64,000 nt of DNA from Bradyrhizobium sp. Y36 (GCF_002531575.1 NZ_NWTI01000001.1:393501-457500), one strand, 5' to 3'. Numbered from the stretch's first letter, positions 33,514-42,295 are shown. Notes: generated by a model not told the origin, from the sequence alone. Numbers and translations are program-made.

Positions 33514-34068
33514 TTGCGCGTCGTCGGCGGTCGCTTGAAGGGGCGCAATCTGGCCTCACCGTCCTCGCGCGACATCCGCCCCACGGCGGACCGCCTGCGC
33601 GAGTCCGTGTTCAACATCCTCGTGCATGCCTATGACGATCCGATCGAGGACGCGCGCGTGCTCGATCTCTTCGCCGGCACCGGCGCACTCGGCATCGAAG
33701 CATCCTCGCGCGGCGCGAAGTTCGTGCTGTTCGTCGACAATGGCGCGGAGGCGCGCGCCCTGCTGCGCAACAATGTGGAGTCGCTCGGCCTCGGCGGTGT
33801 CACAAAGGTCTACCGCCGCGACGCGACCGATCTGGGCCCCGCGCATCCCGTCGAGCCGTTCTCGCTGGTGTTCCTCGATCCGCCCTACGGCAAGGGTCTT
33901 GCGGAGAAGGCGCTGGCTTCCTTGCGCGATGGCGGCTGGCTGACGCCGGGCGCGCGGCTGGTGGTGGAAGAGGCGAAGACCGCGCAGTTCGCGACGCCTG
34001 ATGGCTTCGAGGAGCTGGAGCGGCGGGCGTATGACGACACGGAGTTCGTGTTTTTGAAGAGGCCGTAG
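33514..34068 (+). CDS. rsmD: 16S rRNA (guanine(966)-N(2))-methyltransferase RsmD
   Basis: A 184 aa SAM-dependent methyltransferase. It opens RVVGGRLKGRNLASPSSRDI, the standard RsmD start, followed by RPTADRLRESVFNIL. The SAM motif is VLDLFAGTGALGIEASSRGA (about 50-69), and the catalytic motif LVFLDPPYGKGL is at about 118-129. The start is TTG 33514, two bases after the rluB stop, so the genes are coupled. A palindromic repeat follows. Confidence 0.93.
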   Translation: MRVVGGRLKGRNLASPSSRDIRPTADRLRESVFNILVHAYDDPIEDARVLDLFAGTGALGIEASSRGAKFVLFVDNGAEARALLRNNVESLGLGGVTKVYRRDATDLGPAHPVEPFSLVFLDPPYGKGLAEKALASLRDGGWLTPGARLVVEEAKTAQFATPDGFEELERRAYDDTEFVFLKRP

Positions 34069-34072
34069 AAGC

Positions 34073-34158
34073 TGTAGGATGGGTAGAGCGAAGCGAAACC
34101 CATCGTCTCGCCGCGCGGCAGAATTTGATGGGTTTCGCTTCGCTCTACCCATCCTACG
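34073..34158. repeat. Inverted REP pair (GTAGGATGGGTAGAGCGAAG type)
   Basis: GTAGGATGGGTAGAGCGAAG, then CGAAACCCATC, is mirrored by GATGGGTTTCG and CTTCGCTCTACCCATCCTAC around a short loop. Its unit matches the REP-like sequence next to the RAYT remnant at 24614-24648. It lies between the convergent rsmD and mutL genes. Confidence 0.8.
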
Positions 34159-34167
34159 GGATCGGGG

Positions 34168-35982
34168 TCACCGCCGCCCGAACAGCTTCTCCACGTCGCT
34201 GAGCTTCAGCTCGACATAGGTCGGCCGGCCGTGGTTGCACTGGCCGGAATTCGGGGTGTCCTCCATCTCGCGGAGCAGCGCGTTCATCTCTTCGGGCCGC
34301 AAGCGGCGGCCGGCGCGCACCGAGCCGTGGCAGGCCATGGTCGCGGCGACGTGCATCAGGCGGCGCTCCAGCGGCAGCGCCTCGTCCCATTCGGCCATGT
34401 GCTCGGAGAGATCGCGGAGCAAGCCGCCGGCATTGGTCTTGCCGAGCAGCGAGGGCGTCTCGCGCACCGCGACCGCGCCGGGGCCGAAGGATTCGATGAC
34501 GAGGCCGAACGAAGCCAGCTCCTCGCTGCGCTCCAGCAGCCGCTCCACCGTCGCCTCGTCCATCTCGACGATTTCGGGGATCAACAGGATCTGCCGCTGC
34601 ACGCCGTTTGCGGCGAGCGAGGCCTTCAGCCGCTCATAGACGATGCGCTCATGCGCGGCGTGCTGGTCGACGATGATCAGGCCGTCGCGGGTCTGCGAGA
34701 CGATATAGGTCTCGTGGATCTGCGTGCGCGCCGCGCCGAGCGGGCGATCGACGAGATCGCTCGCGGGCTGCGTCTCGATCCGCACGTCCGCGCTGGGGGC
34801 ACCGACATCGAATGCGCTCTGCGCGCGCTCGGCGAAGGCGGGCGCGGCCGAGCCGTCGAACGACCGCATCGGCGCAACGGGCGCAGACGGCGAGGCGCGC
34901 CAGTCCCAGCTCGCGGGGCGTTGCGGCGTGAACGCAGGGCGGAACGCGGACAACGCGCTCTCGCCGCTGTTGGCCGCGGTGCGGCGGCCCTCGCGTGCCA
35001 GCGCCTCCTTCAATCCGTGCACGATCAGCGCGCGGACGAGGCCGGCATTGCGGAAGCGCACTTCGGTCTTGGCCGGGTGCACATTGGCATCGACCTCGCG
35101 CGGATCGAGCGTGACGAACAGCGCCAGCACCGGATGGCGGTCGCGCGGCAGATAATCGGAATAGGCCGCGCGCACCGCGCCCAGGATCAGCTTGTCGCGC
35201 ACCGGGCGGCCGTTGACGAAGAGATATTGGCCGAGCGCGTTGGCCTTGGTGAGGGCAGGCGCGGCGGCGTAGCCCGCGACGACCACGCCCTCGCGCTCGG
35301 CATGGACCTCGATGGCATGGCTGCGGAATTCAGCGCCGAGGATATCGCCGAGCCGGGTCAGACGGCCGGCGGCGCCGGGCAGCGCAGCGGCCCAGGTCAC
35401 CGGCGCGCGCTCTTCGCCCGCGAGCGTGAAGGCGACGTCGGGCCGCGCCATGGCGAGCCGCCGGACCACCTCGCGGATCGCCTCGGCCTCGGTGCGGTCG
35501 GTCTTCAGGAACTTGAGCCGCGCCGGGGTCGCATAGAAGAGATCGTTGACCTCGACACGGGTGCCATGGGCCAGCGCCGCCGGCATGATCTCGGATTTCT
35601 CGCCGCCCTCGACACTGAGCGCCCACGCATGCGGCTCGCTGGCATGGCGGGTGGTGATGGAGAGACGCGCCACCGAGCCGATCGAGGGCAGCGCTTCGCC
35701 GCGGAACCCGAGGGTGCGGATCTGGAGCAGATCCTCGTCATCGAGCTTGGAGGTGGCGTGACGCTCGACCGCGAGCGCGAGATCCTTCGCGGTCATGCCG
35801 CTGCCGTCGTCGGTGATGCCGATCCGCCGCCGCCCGCCGCCATCGGTGAAGACGTCGATCCGGCTCGCGCCGGCATCGATGGCGTTCTCGACCAGCTCCT
35901 TGACCACGCTCGCGGGCCGCTCGACCACCTCGCCGGCGGCGATGCGGTTGACGACCTGTTCTGGGAGCTGGCGGACGGGCAT
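34168..35982 (-). CDS. mutL: DNA mismatch repair protein MutL
   Basis: A 604 aa protein. The N-terminal GHKL ATPase shows ELVENAIDAGAS, ITDDGSGMTAKD and TLGFRGEALPSI (about 30-105). A Pro/Ala/Ser linker covers about 340-410. The C-terminal dimerisation domain contains the full DQHA-x2-E-x4-E nuclease motif (DQHAAHERIVYE) plus ACHGSVRAG and QCNHGRPT. This MutL is therefore the endonuclease type, able to nick DNA itself, as expected in bacteria that lack MutH. It is convergent with rsmD. Confidence 0.95.
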   Translation of the reverse strand: MPVRQLPEQVVNRIAAGEVVERPASVVKELVENAIDAGASRIDVFTDGGGRRRIGITDDGSGMTAKDLALAVERHATSKLDDEDLLQIRTLGFRGEALPSIGSVARLSITTRHASEPHAWALSVEGGEKSEIMPAALAHGTRVEVNDLFYATPARLKFLKTDRTEAEAIREVVRRLAMARPDVAFTLAGEERAPVTWAAALPGAAGRLTRLGDILGAEFRSHAIEVHAEREGVVVAGYAAAPALTKANALGQYLFVNGRPVRDKLILGAVRAAYSDYLPRDRHPVLALFVTLDPREVDANVHPAKTEVRFRNAGLVRALIVHGLKEALAREGRRTAANSGESALSAFRPAFTPQRPASWDWRASPSAPVAPMRSFDGSAAPAFAERAQSAFDVGAPSADVRIETQPASDLVDRPLGAARTQIHETYIVSQTRDGLIIVDQHAAHERIVYERLKASLAANGVQRQILLIPEIVEMDEATVERLLERSEELASFGLVIESFGPGAVAVRETPSLLGKTNAGGLLRDLSEHMAEWDEALPLERRLMHVAATMACHGSVRAGRRLRPEEMNALLREMEDTPNSGQCNHGRPTYVELKLSDVEKLFGRR

Positions 35983-36222
35983 GAGGATTTCGATCTGGAT
36001 TCGCGGACAACGCTATTCTAGGCCGTGTTGCGTCAAAAGCATGTGTTGGGCAACAGGATCGTGGGCGCCTGGGGAAGAGGGCTGCCTATCACATTGAAGA
36101 CATTGGGCGTTCGAGAAAATCGCGCAACCGGGGTGGCGCTACGTTCGGGCACCATCCTGATTGTGGGGTGCCGGGGCACGGTGTAGCATCGTGAAAAAAC
36201 GGCAACAGGACGGGAGGACGCC

Positions 36223-36540
36223 ATGTGCCATCTCTTCGCGCACCAGCCCCAACGCGACTACGAATCCCAGACCCGCTCGCTGCGGATCGACGGCCATTGC
36301 ACCTCGATCCGGCTGGAAATGTCGTTCTGGGATACGCTGGAGGAGATCGCCGCCAAGGAGAACATGAGCGTCGGAAAATTCCTGACCACGCTCTACAACG
36401 AGGTGCTCGACCACCACGGCGAGGTCAACAATTTCGCCTCGCTGCTGCGCTGCTCGTGCCTGATCTATCGCTCGAAGGCGATGATGCCGGTGCAGGAATT
36501 CAAGGCTACGGTGACGCCGATCCTCGACGCGGCCGAGTAG
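36223..36540 (+). CDS. Ribbon-helix-helix domain-containing protein
   Basis: A 105 aa protein with a RHH_4-type fold. The beta strand TRSLRIDGHCTSIRLEMSFW is followed by the first helix DTLEEIAAKENMSVGKFLTT and a second helix ending LDHHGEVNNF. A C-terminal basic/hydrophobic region follows. It may bind DNA or an arylsulfate-transferase-like partner as annotated for some relatives; the actual target is unknown. GGACGGGAGG lies about 10 bases before the ATG. It is a single gene between mutL and a repeat. Confidence 0.8.
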   Translation: MCHLFAHQPQRDYESQTRSLRIDGHCTSIRLEMSFWDTLEEIAAKENMSVGKFLTTLYNEVLDHHGEVNNFASLLRCSCLIYRSKAMMPVQEFKATVTPILDAAE

Positions 36541-36575
36541 TCGCTATGGCGCGAGCCCGTATTCGCATTCTCGAT

Positions 36576-36702
36576 GTCGTCCCCGCGAAAGCGGGGACCC
36601 ATACCGCGGAATCCATCGAGCGCAGATGATCGGAGTCCCGGGCGACTAATCTTCGTCAAACTGTTTCCTGTGGTTATGGGTCCCCGCTTTCGCGGGGACG
36701 AC
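36576..36702. repeat. Intergenic repeat (GTCGTCCCCGCGAAAGC type)
   Basis: GTCGTCCCCGCGAAAGCGGGGACCC on the left and GGGTCCCCGCTTTCGCGGGGACGAC on the right are perfect mirror images over about 25 bases, each itself a hairpin. They enclose about 75 bases, with ATACCGCGGAATCC in the interior. Confidence 0.85.
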
Positions 36703-36766
36703 ACCTTGAGTGTGGATACAGAGTCGTCGCCAAGGTTGTCCTGGCGAGTGCGACGGCAACGTCAGA

Positions 36767-38335
36767 TCAAATCTCCTTCTTCTGCATCGCCCCCGCAATG
36801 TAGTCCGCCTGGCGGATCGCCAGCGCGACGATGGTCAGCGTCGGGTTGCAGGCAGCTCCACTGGTGAACTGGCTGCCGTCGGAGACGAACAGGTTCTTGA
36901 CGTCGTGGCTCTGGCCGAACTTGTTGACCACGCCGTCTCGGGTCTTCTCGCTCATCCTGTTGGTGCCGAGATTGTGCGTGCTGGGATAGGGCGGGGTCGG
37001 ATAGGTCACGGTGGCGCCGACGGCGTCATAGACCGCCGCGCCCTGCTTGTAGGCGTGGGCGCGCATCGCGAGATCGTTGGGATGATCGTCGAAATGCACG
37101 CTTGCGACCGGCTGTCCGTGCTTGTCCTTCACGACGGAATCGAGCGTGATGCGGTTGGTCTCCTGCGGCATGTCCTCGCCGACCAGCCACATGCCGGCCA
37201 TCCTGGGATAGCCGTCGAGAGCCGCCGTGAACGGACGTCCCCAGGCGCCGGGATTGAGGAACGCCGCCATGAACGGCAGGCCGAGCGAGAGCGTCTCCAT
37301 CTCGTAGCCGCCGACGAAGCCGCGCTTCGGATTGTTGGCGGCCTCGTCACGGATGATGCCGGCCATGGTGGTGCCGCGATACATGTGCACGGATTTCTCG
37401 AACACGGCGTAGACGCTGCCGGTCATGTGCCGCATGTAGTTGCGGCCGACCTGTCCCGATGAATTGCCGAGGCCGTCGGGGAACATGCTCGAGGCGCTGT
37501 TGAGCAGCAGCCGCGGGCTTTCGATCGAGTTGCCGGCGACCGCCACGATGCGGGCCTTCTGCCGCTGCATCGCGCCGCTCTCGTCGGCATAGACGACGCC
37601 GGTGACCTTGCCGCCGGCATCATGCTCGATCTTGACCGCCATGCTGCTCGGCCGCACTTCCAGATTGCCGGTCGCCTCGCCTTTGGGGATCTCGGTGTAG
37701 AGCGTCGACCATTTCGCGCCGGACTTGCAGCCCTGGAAGCAGAAGCCGATCTGCTGGCAGGAGCCGCGGCCGTCGCGCGGCTGACTGTTGATCGCCATGT
37801 TGCCGGTGTGAACGGTCTTGTAGCCGAGCTTCTTCGCGCCGGCTTCCAGCACCTTGAAGTTATTGTTGCCGGGAAGTCCGGGAATGCCGTTGGTGCGGGT
37901 CACGCCCATCTTGTCCTCGGCCTTGGCGTACCACGGCTCCATCTCGGCCAGCGTCACCGGCCAGTCCAGGAGGTTGGCGCCGGGAATGTTGCCGTAGGTG
38001 CTCTTCACCTTGAACTCGTGCTCGTCGAAGCGCAGCGAGGCGCCGGCCCAATGTGTGGTCGACCCGCCGACCGCCTTGACGATCCAGGCCGGCAGTCCCG
38101 AAAAATCCCTGGCGACGCGCCAGGTCCCCGATGTGGTGCGGGCATCGGTCCAGGCGAGCTGGGAAAAACTCTCCCACTCGTCGTTGATGAAGTCGTGGTT
38201 CTCGATGCGGGGGCCGGCCTCGAGGATGACAACCTTGACGCCCTTCTGCGCGAGCTCGTTGCCCAGCGTGCCGCCGCCGGCACCGGAGCCGACGATCACC
38301 ACAACGCTGGAGTCGTTCAGATCGAATTTTGCCAT
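36767..38335 (-). CDS. GMC-family FAD oxidoreductase (gluconate 2-dehydrogenase-like large subunit)
   Basis: A 522 aa flavoprotein. The Rossmann FAD motif is VVIVGSGAGGGTLGNELAQK (about 11-30). The GMC signature region has AVGGSTTHWAGASLRF (about 88-103). A cysteine cluster occurs in RGSCQQIGFCFQGCKSG (about 194-210). The C-terminal active-site region shows STHNLGTNRMS and GAACNPTLTIVALA. It has no signal peptide of its own; in this family export is by piggy-back on the Tat signal of subunit 3, encoded just upstream. Substrate is a sugar acid or alcohol; gluconate is only a family guess. Confidence 0.85.
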   Translation of the reverse strand: MAKFDLNDSSVVVIVGSGAGGGTLGNELAQKGVKVVILEAGPRIENHDFINDEWESFSQLAWTDARTTSGTWRVARDFSGLPAWIVKAVGGSTTHWAGASLRFDEHEFKVKSTYGNIPGANLLDWPVTLAEMEPWYAKAEDKMGVTRTNGIPGLPGNNNFKVLEAGAKKLGYKTVHTGNMAINSQPRDGRGSCQQIGFCFQGCKSGAKWSTLYTEIPKGEATGNLEVRPSSMAVKIEHDAGGKVTGVVYADESGAMQRQKARIVAVAGNSIESPRLLLNSASSMFPDGLGNSSGQVGRNYMRHMTGSVYAVFEKSVHMYRGTTMAGIIRDEAANNPKRGFVGGYEMETLSLGLPFMAAFLNPGAWGRPFTAALDGYPRMAGMWLVGEDMPQETNRITLDSVVKDKHGQPVASVHFDDHPNDLAMRAHAYKQGAAVYDAVGATVTYPTPPYPSTHNLGTNRMSEKTRDGVVNKFGQSHDVKNLFVSDGSQFTSGAACNPTLTIVALAIRQADYIAGAMQKKEI

Positions 38336-38365
38336 ATGCGTTCTCCTGAACCGTTGGGTGGCGGT

Positions 38366-38914
38366 TTAAGCCTTCGGCAGCCAATCGATGTCGGCGAAGC
38401 CGCGGTTGATGTAGCCGCCATGCTCGGCGGAGGAGCCCTCGTAGCCGAAGCGCGGCCAGACCTCTTTCTGGTTGTAGAGCGAGACGATCAGGTCGCCGCG
38501 CACCTTCTGGAAGAAGTCGCTCTGCTCGATCTCCTTCAGCAGCACGACGCGGTCGGCTTCCCAGGGCACCTCGGCATAGCCGACCTTGTGGCGGTCGCGC
38601 GCGTTCTGATCGAGCCGTGCGATGCCGTCGCTGATCAGCGATTTGACGGACGCGTCCTTGGCCGCCTTGCCGTCCCACGGCTTGATCGCGGTGATGTAGT
38701 AGCTGTCGCCGAGCACGTCGTGCGGATAGATGTCGCGTGCGACCTTCAGCAGCGTCTTCATCGTCGCGGGCGAGAGCGCGGTGGCGTCATCGGCCCAGGC
38801 ATCCTCGATGCTCACGGCAACGCTGGTCGCGACGGCCACGACCGGTACGGCGGTGGCCGCGCCCTTGAGAAAGACGCGGCGGCTGTGCTTGCTTCGACGA
38901 TCGATTTCTCTCAT
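38366..38914 (-). CDS. Gluconate 2-dehydrogenase subunit 3 family protein, Tat-exported
   Basis: A 182 aa protein with a twin-arginine signal (KHSRRVFLKGAATAVPVVAV, about 9-28, cut after AWA). The mature part matches the gluconate dehydrogenase gamma-subunit family (MKTLLKVARDIYPHDVLGDS, then YNQKEVWPRFGYEGSSAEHG). It would form a periplasmic heterodimer with the GMC flavoprotein encoded 30 bases downstream and carry it through Tat. It lies between the VOC gene and the flavoprotein gene. Confidence 0.87.
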   Translation of the reverse strand: MREIDRRSKHSRRVFLKGAATAVPVVAVATSVAVSIEDAWADDATALSPATMKTLLKVARDIYPHDVLGDSYYITAIKPWDGKAAKDASVKSLISDGIARLDQNARDRHKVGYAEVPWEADRVVLLKEIEQSDFFQKVRGDLIVSLYNQKEVWPRFGYEGSSAEHGGYINRGFADIDWLPKA

Positions 38915-38953
38915 GGCATTCCTCCGTGGATTTTTATGATTTGGAATTTATTG

Positions 38954-39349
38954 TCAGCCGAAACGTCCGCCCCGCTGGATCACCTCGATCTTGTAGCCAT
39001 CGGGATCGCTGACGAAGAAGAAGCGCGCCAGCGTTCGGCCGTCGTGCTTGAAGTCACGCAAGGGGCCCGGTGCGAGCTTCTCGCGCTCGAAGCGGGCATG
39101 TTCGGCATCGAGATCCTCGACCACCACGGCGAGATGACCATAGCCGTCGCCGAGCGCGTACGGCTCCTTGCGATCGAAATTCACGGTGAGCTCGACCTCG
39201 AAAGGTGAGGAGGGGTGACGCAGATAGATCAGGGCGAAGTCTGCGAATTTCAGATGGTCGGCGACTTCGAGGCCGAAGGCACGCTTGTAGAAATCGAGCG
39301 CGCGTGCCTCGTCGTGCACGCGGATCATGGAATGAACGGGCTTTGCCAT
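38954..39349 (-). CDS. VOC/glyoxalase-family protein
   Basis: A 131 aa protein with the vicinal-oxygen-chelate fold. It opens PVHSMIRVHDEARALDFYKR; a possible metal ligand is the His in MIRVHD. FEVELTV, GYGHLAVVVEDL and SDPDGYKIEVIQ follow, resembling glyoxalase I. The ATG directly abuts the stop of the cytochrome gene, so translation is coupled. As part of the dehydrogenase operon it may process a reactive product such as a 2-oxoaldehyde; this is inferred from context. Confidence 0.82.
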   Translation of the reverse strand: MAKPVHSMIRVHDEARALDFYKRAFGLEVADHLKFADFALIYLRHPSSPFEVELTVNFDRKEPYALGDGYGHLAVVVEDLDAEHARFEREKLAPGPLRDFKHDGRTLARFFFVSDPDGYKIEVIQRGGRFG

Positions 39350-39736
39350 TCAATTCAGCTCCTTGAGGTAGGTGATGATGGCGGCGCGCGTCTCGGGCTT
39401 GGCCTGCCGATAGGCCATGACCACGCCGGGAATGACGGCTTGCGGATTGGTCAGCCAGGCGTCGAGCCGGGCTTCGTCCCAGGCGAACTCCGCCCTCGCC
39501 AGGCTGTCTGAGTAACGAAAGCCGTCGATCTTGCCGGCGGGTCGGCCCACGACCTTGAGCAGCGGCGGCCCTTGCCGCATCGGCTCCGACAGGCTTGTGG
39601 TGTGGCACACCGCGCATTGCTGCTTGAAGAGTGTCGCACCATCCGGCGGCTTTGCTGCCGGCAAAGGCATTTGCGCGTCGGCAACCCGCGCCATCAGCAT
39701 CGTCGCGGTGCACAATCCCAGCACGATCACGCGCAT
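39350..39736 (-). CDS. Mono-heme c-type cytochrome
   Basis: A 128 aa exported protein. The signal peptide starts MRVIVLGLCTATMLMARVAD. The heme-binding site is QQCAVCHTTS (about 47-56), and the distal Met is in GVVMAYRQ near residue 105. The length and pattern match cytochrome c class I (c550/c2-like). It is the first gene of the four-gene operon and could accept electrons from the GMC flavoprotein; gluconate dehydrogenases normally use a larger tri-heme subunit. The ATG seven codons upstream is a less likely start. Confidence 0.85.
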   Translation of the reverse strand: MRVIVLGLCTATMLMARVADAQMPLPAAKPPDGATLFKQQCAVCHTTSLSEPMRQGPPLLKVVGRPAGKIDGFRYSDSLARAEFAWDEARLDAWLTNPQAVIPGVVMAYRQAKPETRAAIITYLKELN

Positions 39737-40037
39737 CGTCAACAGCCGCCCATCCACATCAACGTGTGCAAACTCTAGGCGGCGTCAGATCGGCGGTGGT
39801 AGTAGCGGGCTGTTTCGCCGCGTGCAGAGATGTTCACGGTGTGTGTTGTTCCGCGCTGCCTTATATGCGGAGCACAATTCCGCGAAACCGCCGTCAAATC
39901 CCTAAACGATCACCACACGATGCGCATTGCATGGCGTTTGCGCCGCTCGAATTCTCGACGCGATGAAATGGTCCGGTGCAGACGGGCGGCGCGACAGCCG
40001 CCGGGCCATTCATCGCGAACAAATCCAGGAGAAATGG
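39737..40037. other. Divergent promoter region
   Basis: About 300 bases between the cytochrome operon and the small secreted protein gene. Several short frames are present without coding character. The segment around 39849-39890 has the imperfect palindromic pieces TTCCGCGC, ATGCGGAG and TTCCGCG, which might be operator half-sites. No gene is seen. Confidence 0.4.
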
Positions 40038-40337
40038 ATGAAGTTGGTCAAGACCTCGATGATCGCGTGCGCGCTTTCGACTCTCGTCGCGGCGCCCGTC
40101 CTCGCGCAAAGCGCGCCGCCCGCCAAGACAGGCACCGTGCAGAGCAAACCCATGCAAGGCAGCACGATGGGCAGCGGTGATGAGGAGATGAGCGCCCAGC
40201 CGGGCGCAGCAGGCGAGAAAACGGGCATGAAGTCGACCAAAGGCACCAAGGGCACGGTCGGCACCACGGGCAGCGCTGCGCACAAGGGAACAGCCGACGA
40301 TTCCACGACGGGCGGCGCTACGGGCAAACGTTACTAG
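40038..40337 (+). CDS. Small secreted Ser/Thr/Gly-rich protein
   Basis: A 99 aa protein. The signal peptide MKLVKTSMIACALSTLVAAP is cut after VLA. The mature chain is low-complexity, rich in Gly, Thr, Lys and Ser (TGMKSTKGTKGTVGTTGSAA), and probably disordered. CCAGGAG lies about eight bases before the ATG. An intrinsic terminator follows at 40357. No family is recognised; similar short exported proteins are common in Bradyrhizobium. Confidence 0.7.
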   Translation: MKLVKTSMIACALSTLVAAPVLAQSAPPAKTGTVQSKPMQGSTMGSGDEEMSAQPGAAGEKTGMKSTKGTKGTVGTTGSAAHKGTADDSTTGGATGKRY

Positions 40338-40356
40338 CGGCCTGATGGCATTGCAG

Positions 40357-40387
40357 AACTCCGGTCGCCCCCGCGGCCGGAGTTTTT
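40357..40387 (+). terminator. Intrinsic terminator
   Basis: AACTCCGG pairs with CCGGAGTT around a GC-rich loop and is followed by TTT. It lies about 20 bases after the small secreted protein gene and just before the convergent arfB stop. Confidence 0.75.
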
Positions 40388-40396
40388 GCTGAGCTG

Positions 40397-40813
40397 CTAA
40401 TCGTCGAAGCGACCGCCGCGTCCGGCCTTGACGTCGCTGCGGCGCTTCTTGCCCTCGAGCCGGCGCTGCTTGGAGCCAAAGGTCGGCCGTGTCGCGCGCC
40501 GTGGCTTCGGCCGGATCATCGCCTCGGCGAGGATCTCGACGAGCCGGTCGATGGCGTCCTGGCGGTTGCGCTCCTGGGTGCGGAAGCGCTGGGCGTGGAT
40601 CACGATCACGCCATCCTTGGTCATGCGCTGGCCGGCGATGCGGGCGAGCCGGATCGCCGCATCCTCGGGGATGGTCAGCTTGCGCGTGTCGAAGCGCAGC
40701 TGCGCCGAGGTCGAGACCTTGTTGACGTTCTGCCCGCCCGGGCCGGAGGCGCGGACAAAGCCGATCTCGATGTCGTCCTCGTCGATGACGAGATCGCGGG
40801 ATATCCGCAGCAT
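40397..40813 (-). CDS. arfB: Alternative ribosome-rescue factor / peptidyl-tRNA hydrolase ArfB
   Basis: A 138 aa class-I release-factor-like protein that rescues stalled ribosomes. The catalytic GGQ is at residues 26-28 in SGPGGQNVNKV. It is followed by STSAQLRFDTRK and the basic C-terminal tail (SKQRRLEGKKRRSDVKAGRG) that enters the empty mRNA channel. The ATG at 40813 gives the family length; the frame is open further upstream through non-conserved sequence. Confidence 0.92.
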   Translation of the reverse strand: MLRISRDLVIDEDDIEIGFVRASGPGGQNVNKVSTSAQLRFDTRKLTIPEDAAIRLARIAGQRMTKDGVIVIHAQRFRTQERNRQDAIDRLVEILAEAMIRPKPRRATRPTFGSKQRRLEGKKRRSDVKAGRGGRFDD

Positions 40814-40882
40814 GATGGCACCATCTGTGATGCCCGGACATATCGCGGACGTCCGATTTCGGCAATGGCATGGTGCAAACGC

Positions 40883-40908
40883 AAATGGCCGGGCGAGCCC
40901 GGCCATTT
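40883..40908 (-). terminator. Terminator of the M16 peptidase operon
   Basis: AAATGGCCGGGC, a short GA loop, then GCCCGGCCATTT: a near-perfect 12-bp stem 20 bases beyond the stop of the second M16 gene. The flanking A/T ends are short. Confidence 0.7.
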
Positions 40909-40927
40909 CATCAATCGTCGGCGGCGA

Positions 40928-42295
40928 TCAGTTCGATTTCGTCGCCGGCGGGGCCGCGGGCTGCGCCGCCGCCTGCGGGGCGCGGCCGACGACGACGGTC
41001 AGGAGGCCCTGACCCCAGAGCCGCTTGGCGGCGGCCTTGGCGTCGTCCAGCGTCACGGCATCGACGATGGCATTGCGCCTTTCGATATAGTCGATCGGCA
41101 GCTTGTCCTGCTGGTACTGCAGCAGCGCCTGCGCCAGCTTGGAGGAGGTGTCGAGCGCCAGCATCTGCGAACCCTTGAGGTAGGATTTGGCCTCGTCGAG
41201 CTCCTTCTGCGTCGGGCCCTCCTCGGCGATGCGGCGCACTTCCTTGTCGATGGCGTCGATGGTGTCGCCGGCGCGGTCGGCGCGGGTGCCGGTATTGCCG
41301 ATGAAGATTGCCGAATGCTCCATCCAGAGCAGCGCTTCATAGACCGAATAGGCAAGGCCGCGCTTCTCGCGGACCTCGCGATAGAGCCGCGAGGACAATC
41401 CGCCGCCGCCCAGGATGTGGTTGACGACATAGGCCGCCATGAAGTTCGGATCGCTGCGCTTCACGCCGGGGCCGCCGAAGGTGATCACCGTCTGCGGCAC
41501 GTCGAGCGTCACGAAGGCGCGCTGCGGCGGTTTTGCGGCATCGACGTCGGGGACCGGCGTGAGGTTGGCCTTGGCCGGAAGGCTGCCGAAGGTGTGGTCG
41601 AGCAGCTTGCCGAGCGCCTCCGGATCGACGTCGCCGACAACGGCGATCTTCAGCCCATCCTTGGCGATCACCCGGCCGACATAATCCTTCAGGTCGGCGA
41701 TCCCGATGTTCGGCACGCTGTCGAGGTTGCCGTTGGTCTGCCGGCCGTAAGGATGATCGCCGAAGGCGACCTCCAGGAATTTGCGGCTCGCCAGCGAGGT
41801 CGGATTGGTGGTCTCGCGGCGCAGGCCCGAGATCACCTGCGAACGGATGCGCTCGACATCGGCGGGGTCGAAATGCGGCGAGGTCAGTGCGCTCCGCAAG
41901 AGGTCGAAAGCCTCGTCCTTGTTGTCGCGCAGCATGCGCAGGCTGCCGCGGAAGGTGTCGCGGGAGGCGCTGAAGGACAGCTCGATGGCGCGGCGGTCGA
42001 GCCGCTCGTGGAAGGTCTTGGAATCGAGATCGCCGGAGCCTTCGTCGAGGAGGTCGCCGACCAGATTGGCGACGCCCGACTTGTCCTTGGGATCCTGCGC
42101 AGAGCCGCCGGCAAAGGAATATTCCATCGCGATCAGCGGAACGGTCGCGTCCTGCACGAACCAGGCCTCGATGCCGCCGGGCGAGACCAGGCGCTGGATC
42201 TTCGCGGCGGCGAGCGAGGGCGAGATGGCGGCGAGGGAGAGCGCAGCGCCGGCGACGAACGAGAAGGCAACGCGTCGAAGGAAGGGATAGGTCAC
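40928..42295 (-). CDS. M16 family peptidase-like protein lacking the zinc motif
   Basis: A 455 aa exported protein (signal YPFLRRVAFSFVAGAALSLA). It starts at GTG 42295, overlapping the stop of the upstream M16 gene (GTGA). At the place of HxxEH it reads KSGVANLVGDLLDEGSGDLD, so the zinc site is absent. The R/Y motif SSRLYREVREKRGLAYSVY is intact. This combination is the non-catalytic partner of a heterodimeric M16B peptidase, like the alpha subunit of mitochondrial processing peptidase. The C-terminus is Ala/Pro-rich. Confidence 0.88.
   Translation of the reverse strand: MTYPFLRRVAFSFVAGAALSLAAISPSLAAAKIQRLVSPGGIEAWFVQDATVPLIAMEYSFAGGSAQDPKDKSGVANLVGDLLDEGSGDLDSKTFHERLDRRAIELSFSASRDTFRGSLRMLRDNKDEAFDLLRSALTSPHFDPADVERIRSQVISGLRRETTNPTSLASRKFLEVAFGDHPYGRQTNGNLDSVPNIGIADLKDYVGRVIAKDGLKIAVVGDVDPEALGKLLDHTFGSLPAKANLTPVPDVDAAKPPQRAFVTLDVPQTVITFGGPGVKRSDPNFMAAYVVNHILGGGGLSSRLYREVREKRGLAYSVYEALLWMEHSAIFIGNTGTRADRAGDTIDAIDKEVRRIAEEGPTQKELDEAKSYLKGSQMLALDTSSKLAQALLQYQQDKLPIDYIERRNAIVDAVTLDDAKAAAKRLWGQGLLTVVVGRAPQAAAQPAAPPATKSN

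Noticed and set aside
39849..39890. A possible operator-like palindrome (TTCCGC and GCGGAG pieces) in the divergent promoter region
   Set aside because: The pieces are too short and imperfect to distinguish from chance in GC-rich DNA. It is only noted in the intergenic entry.
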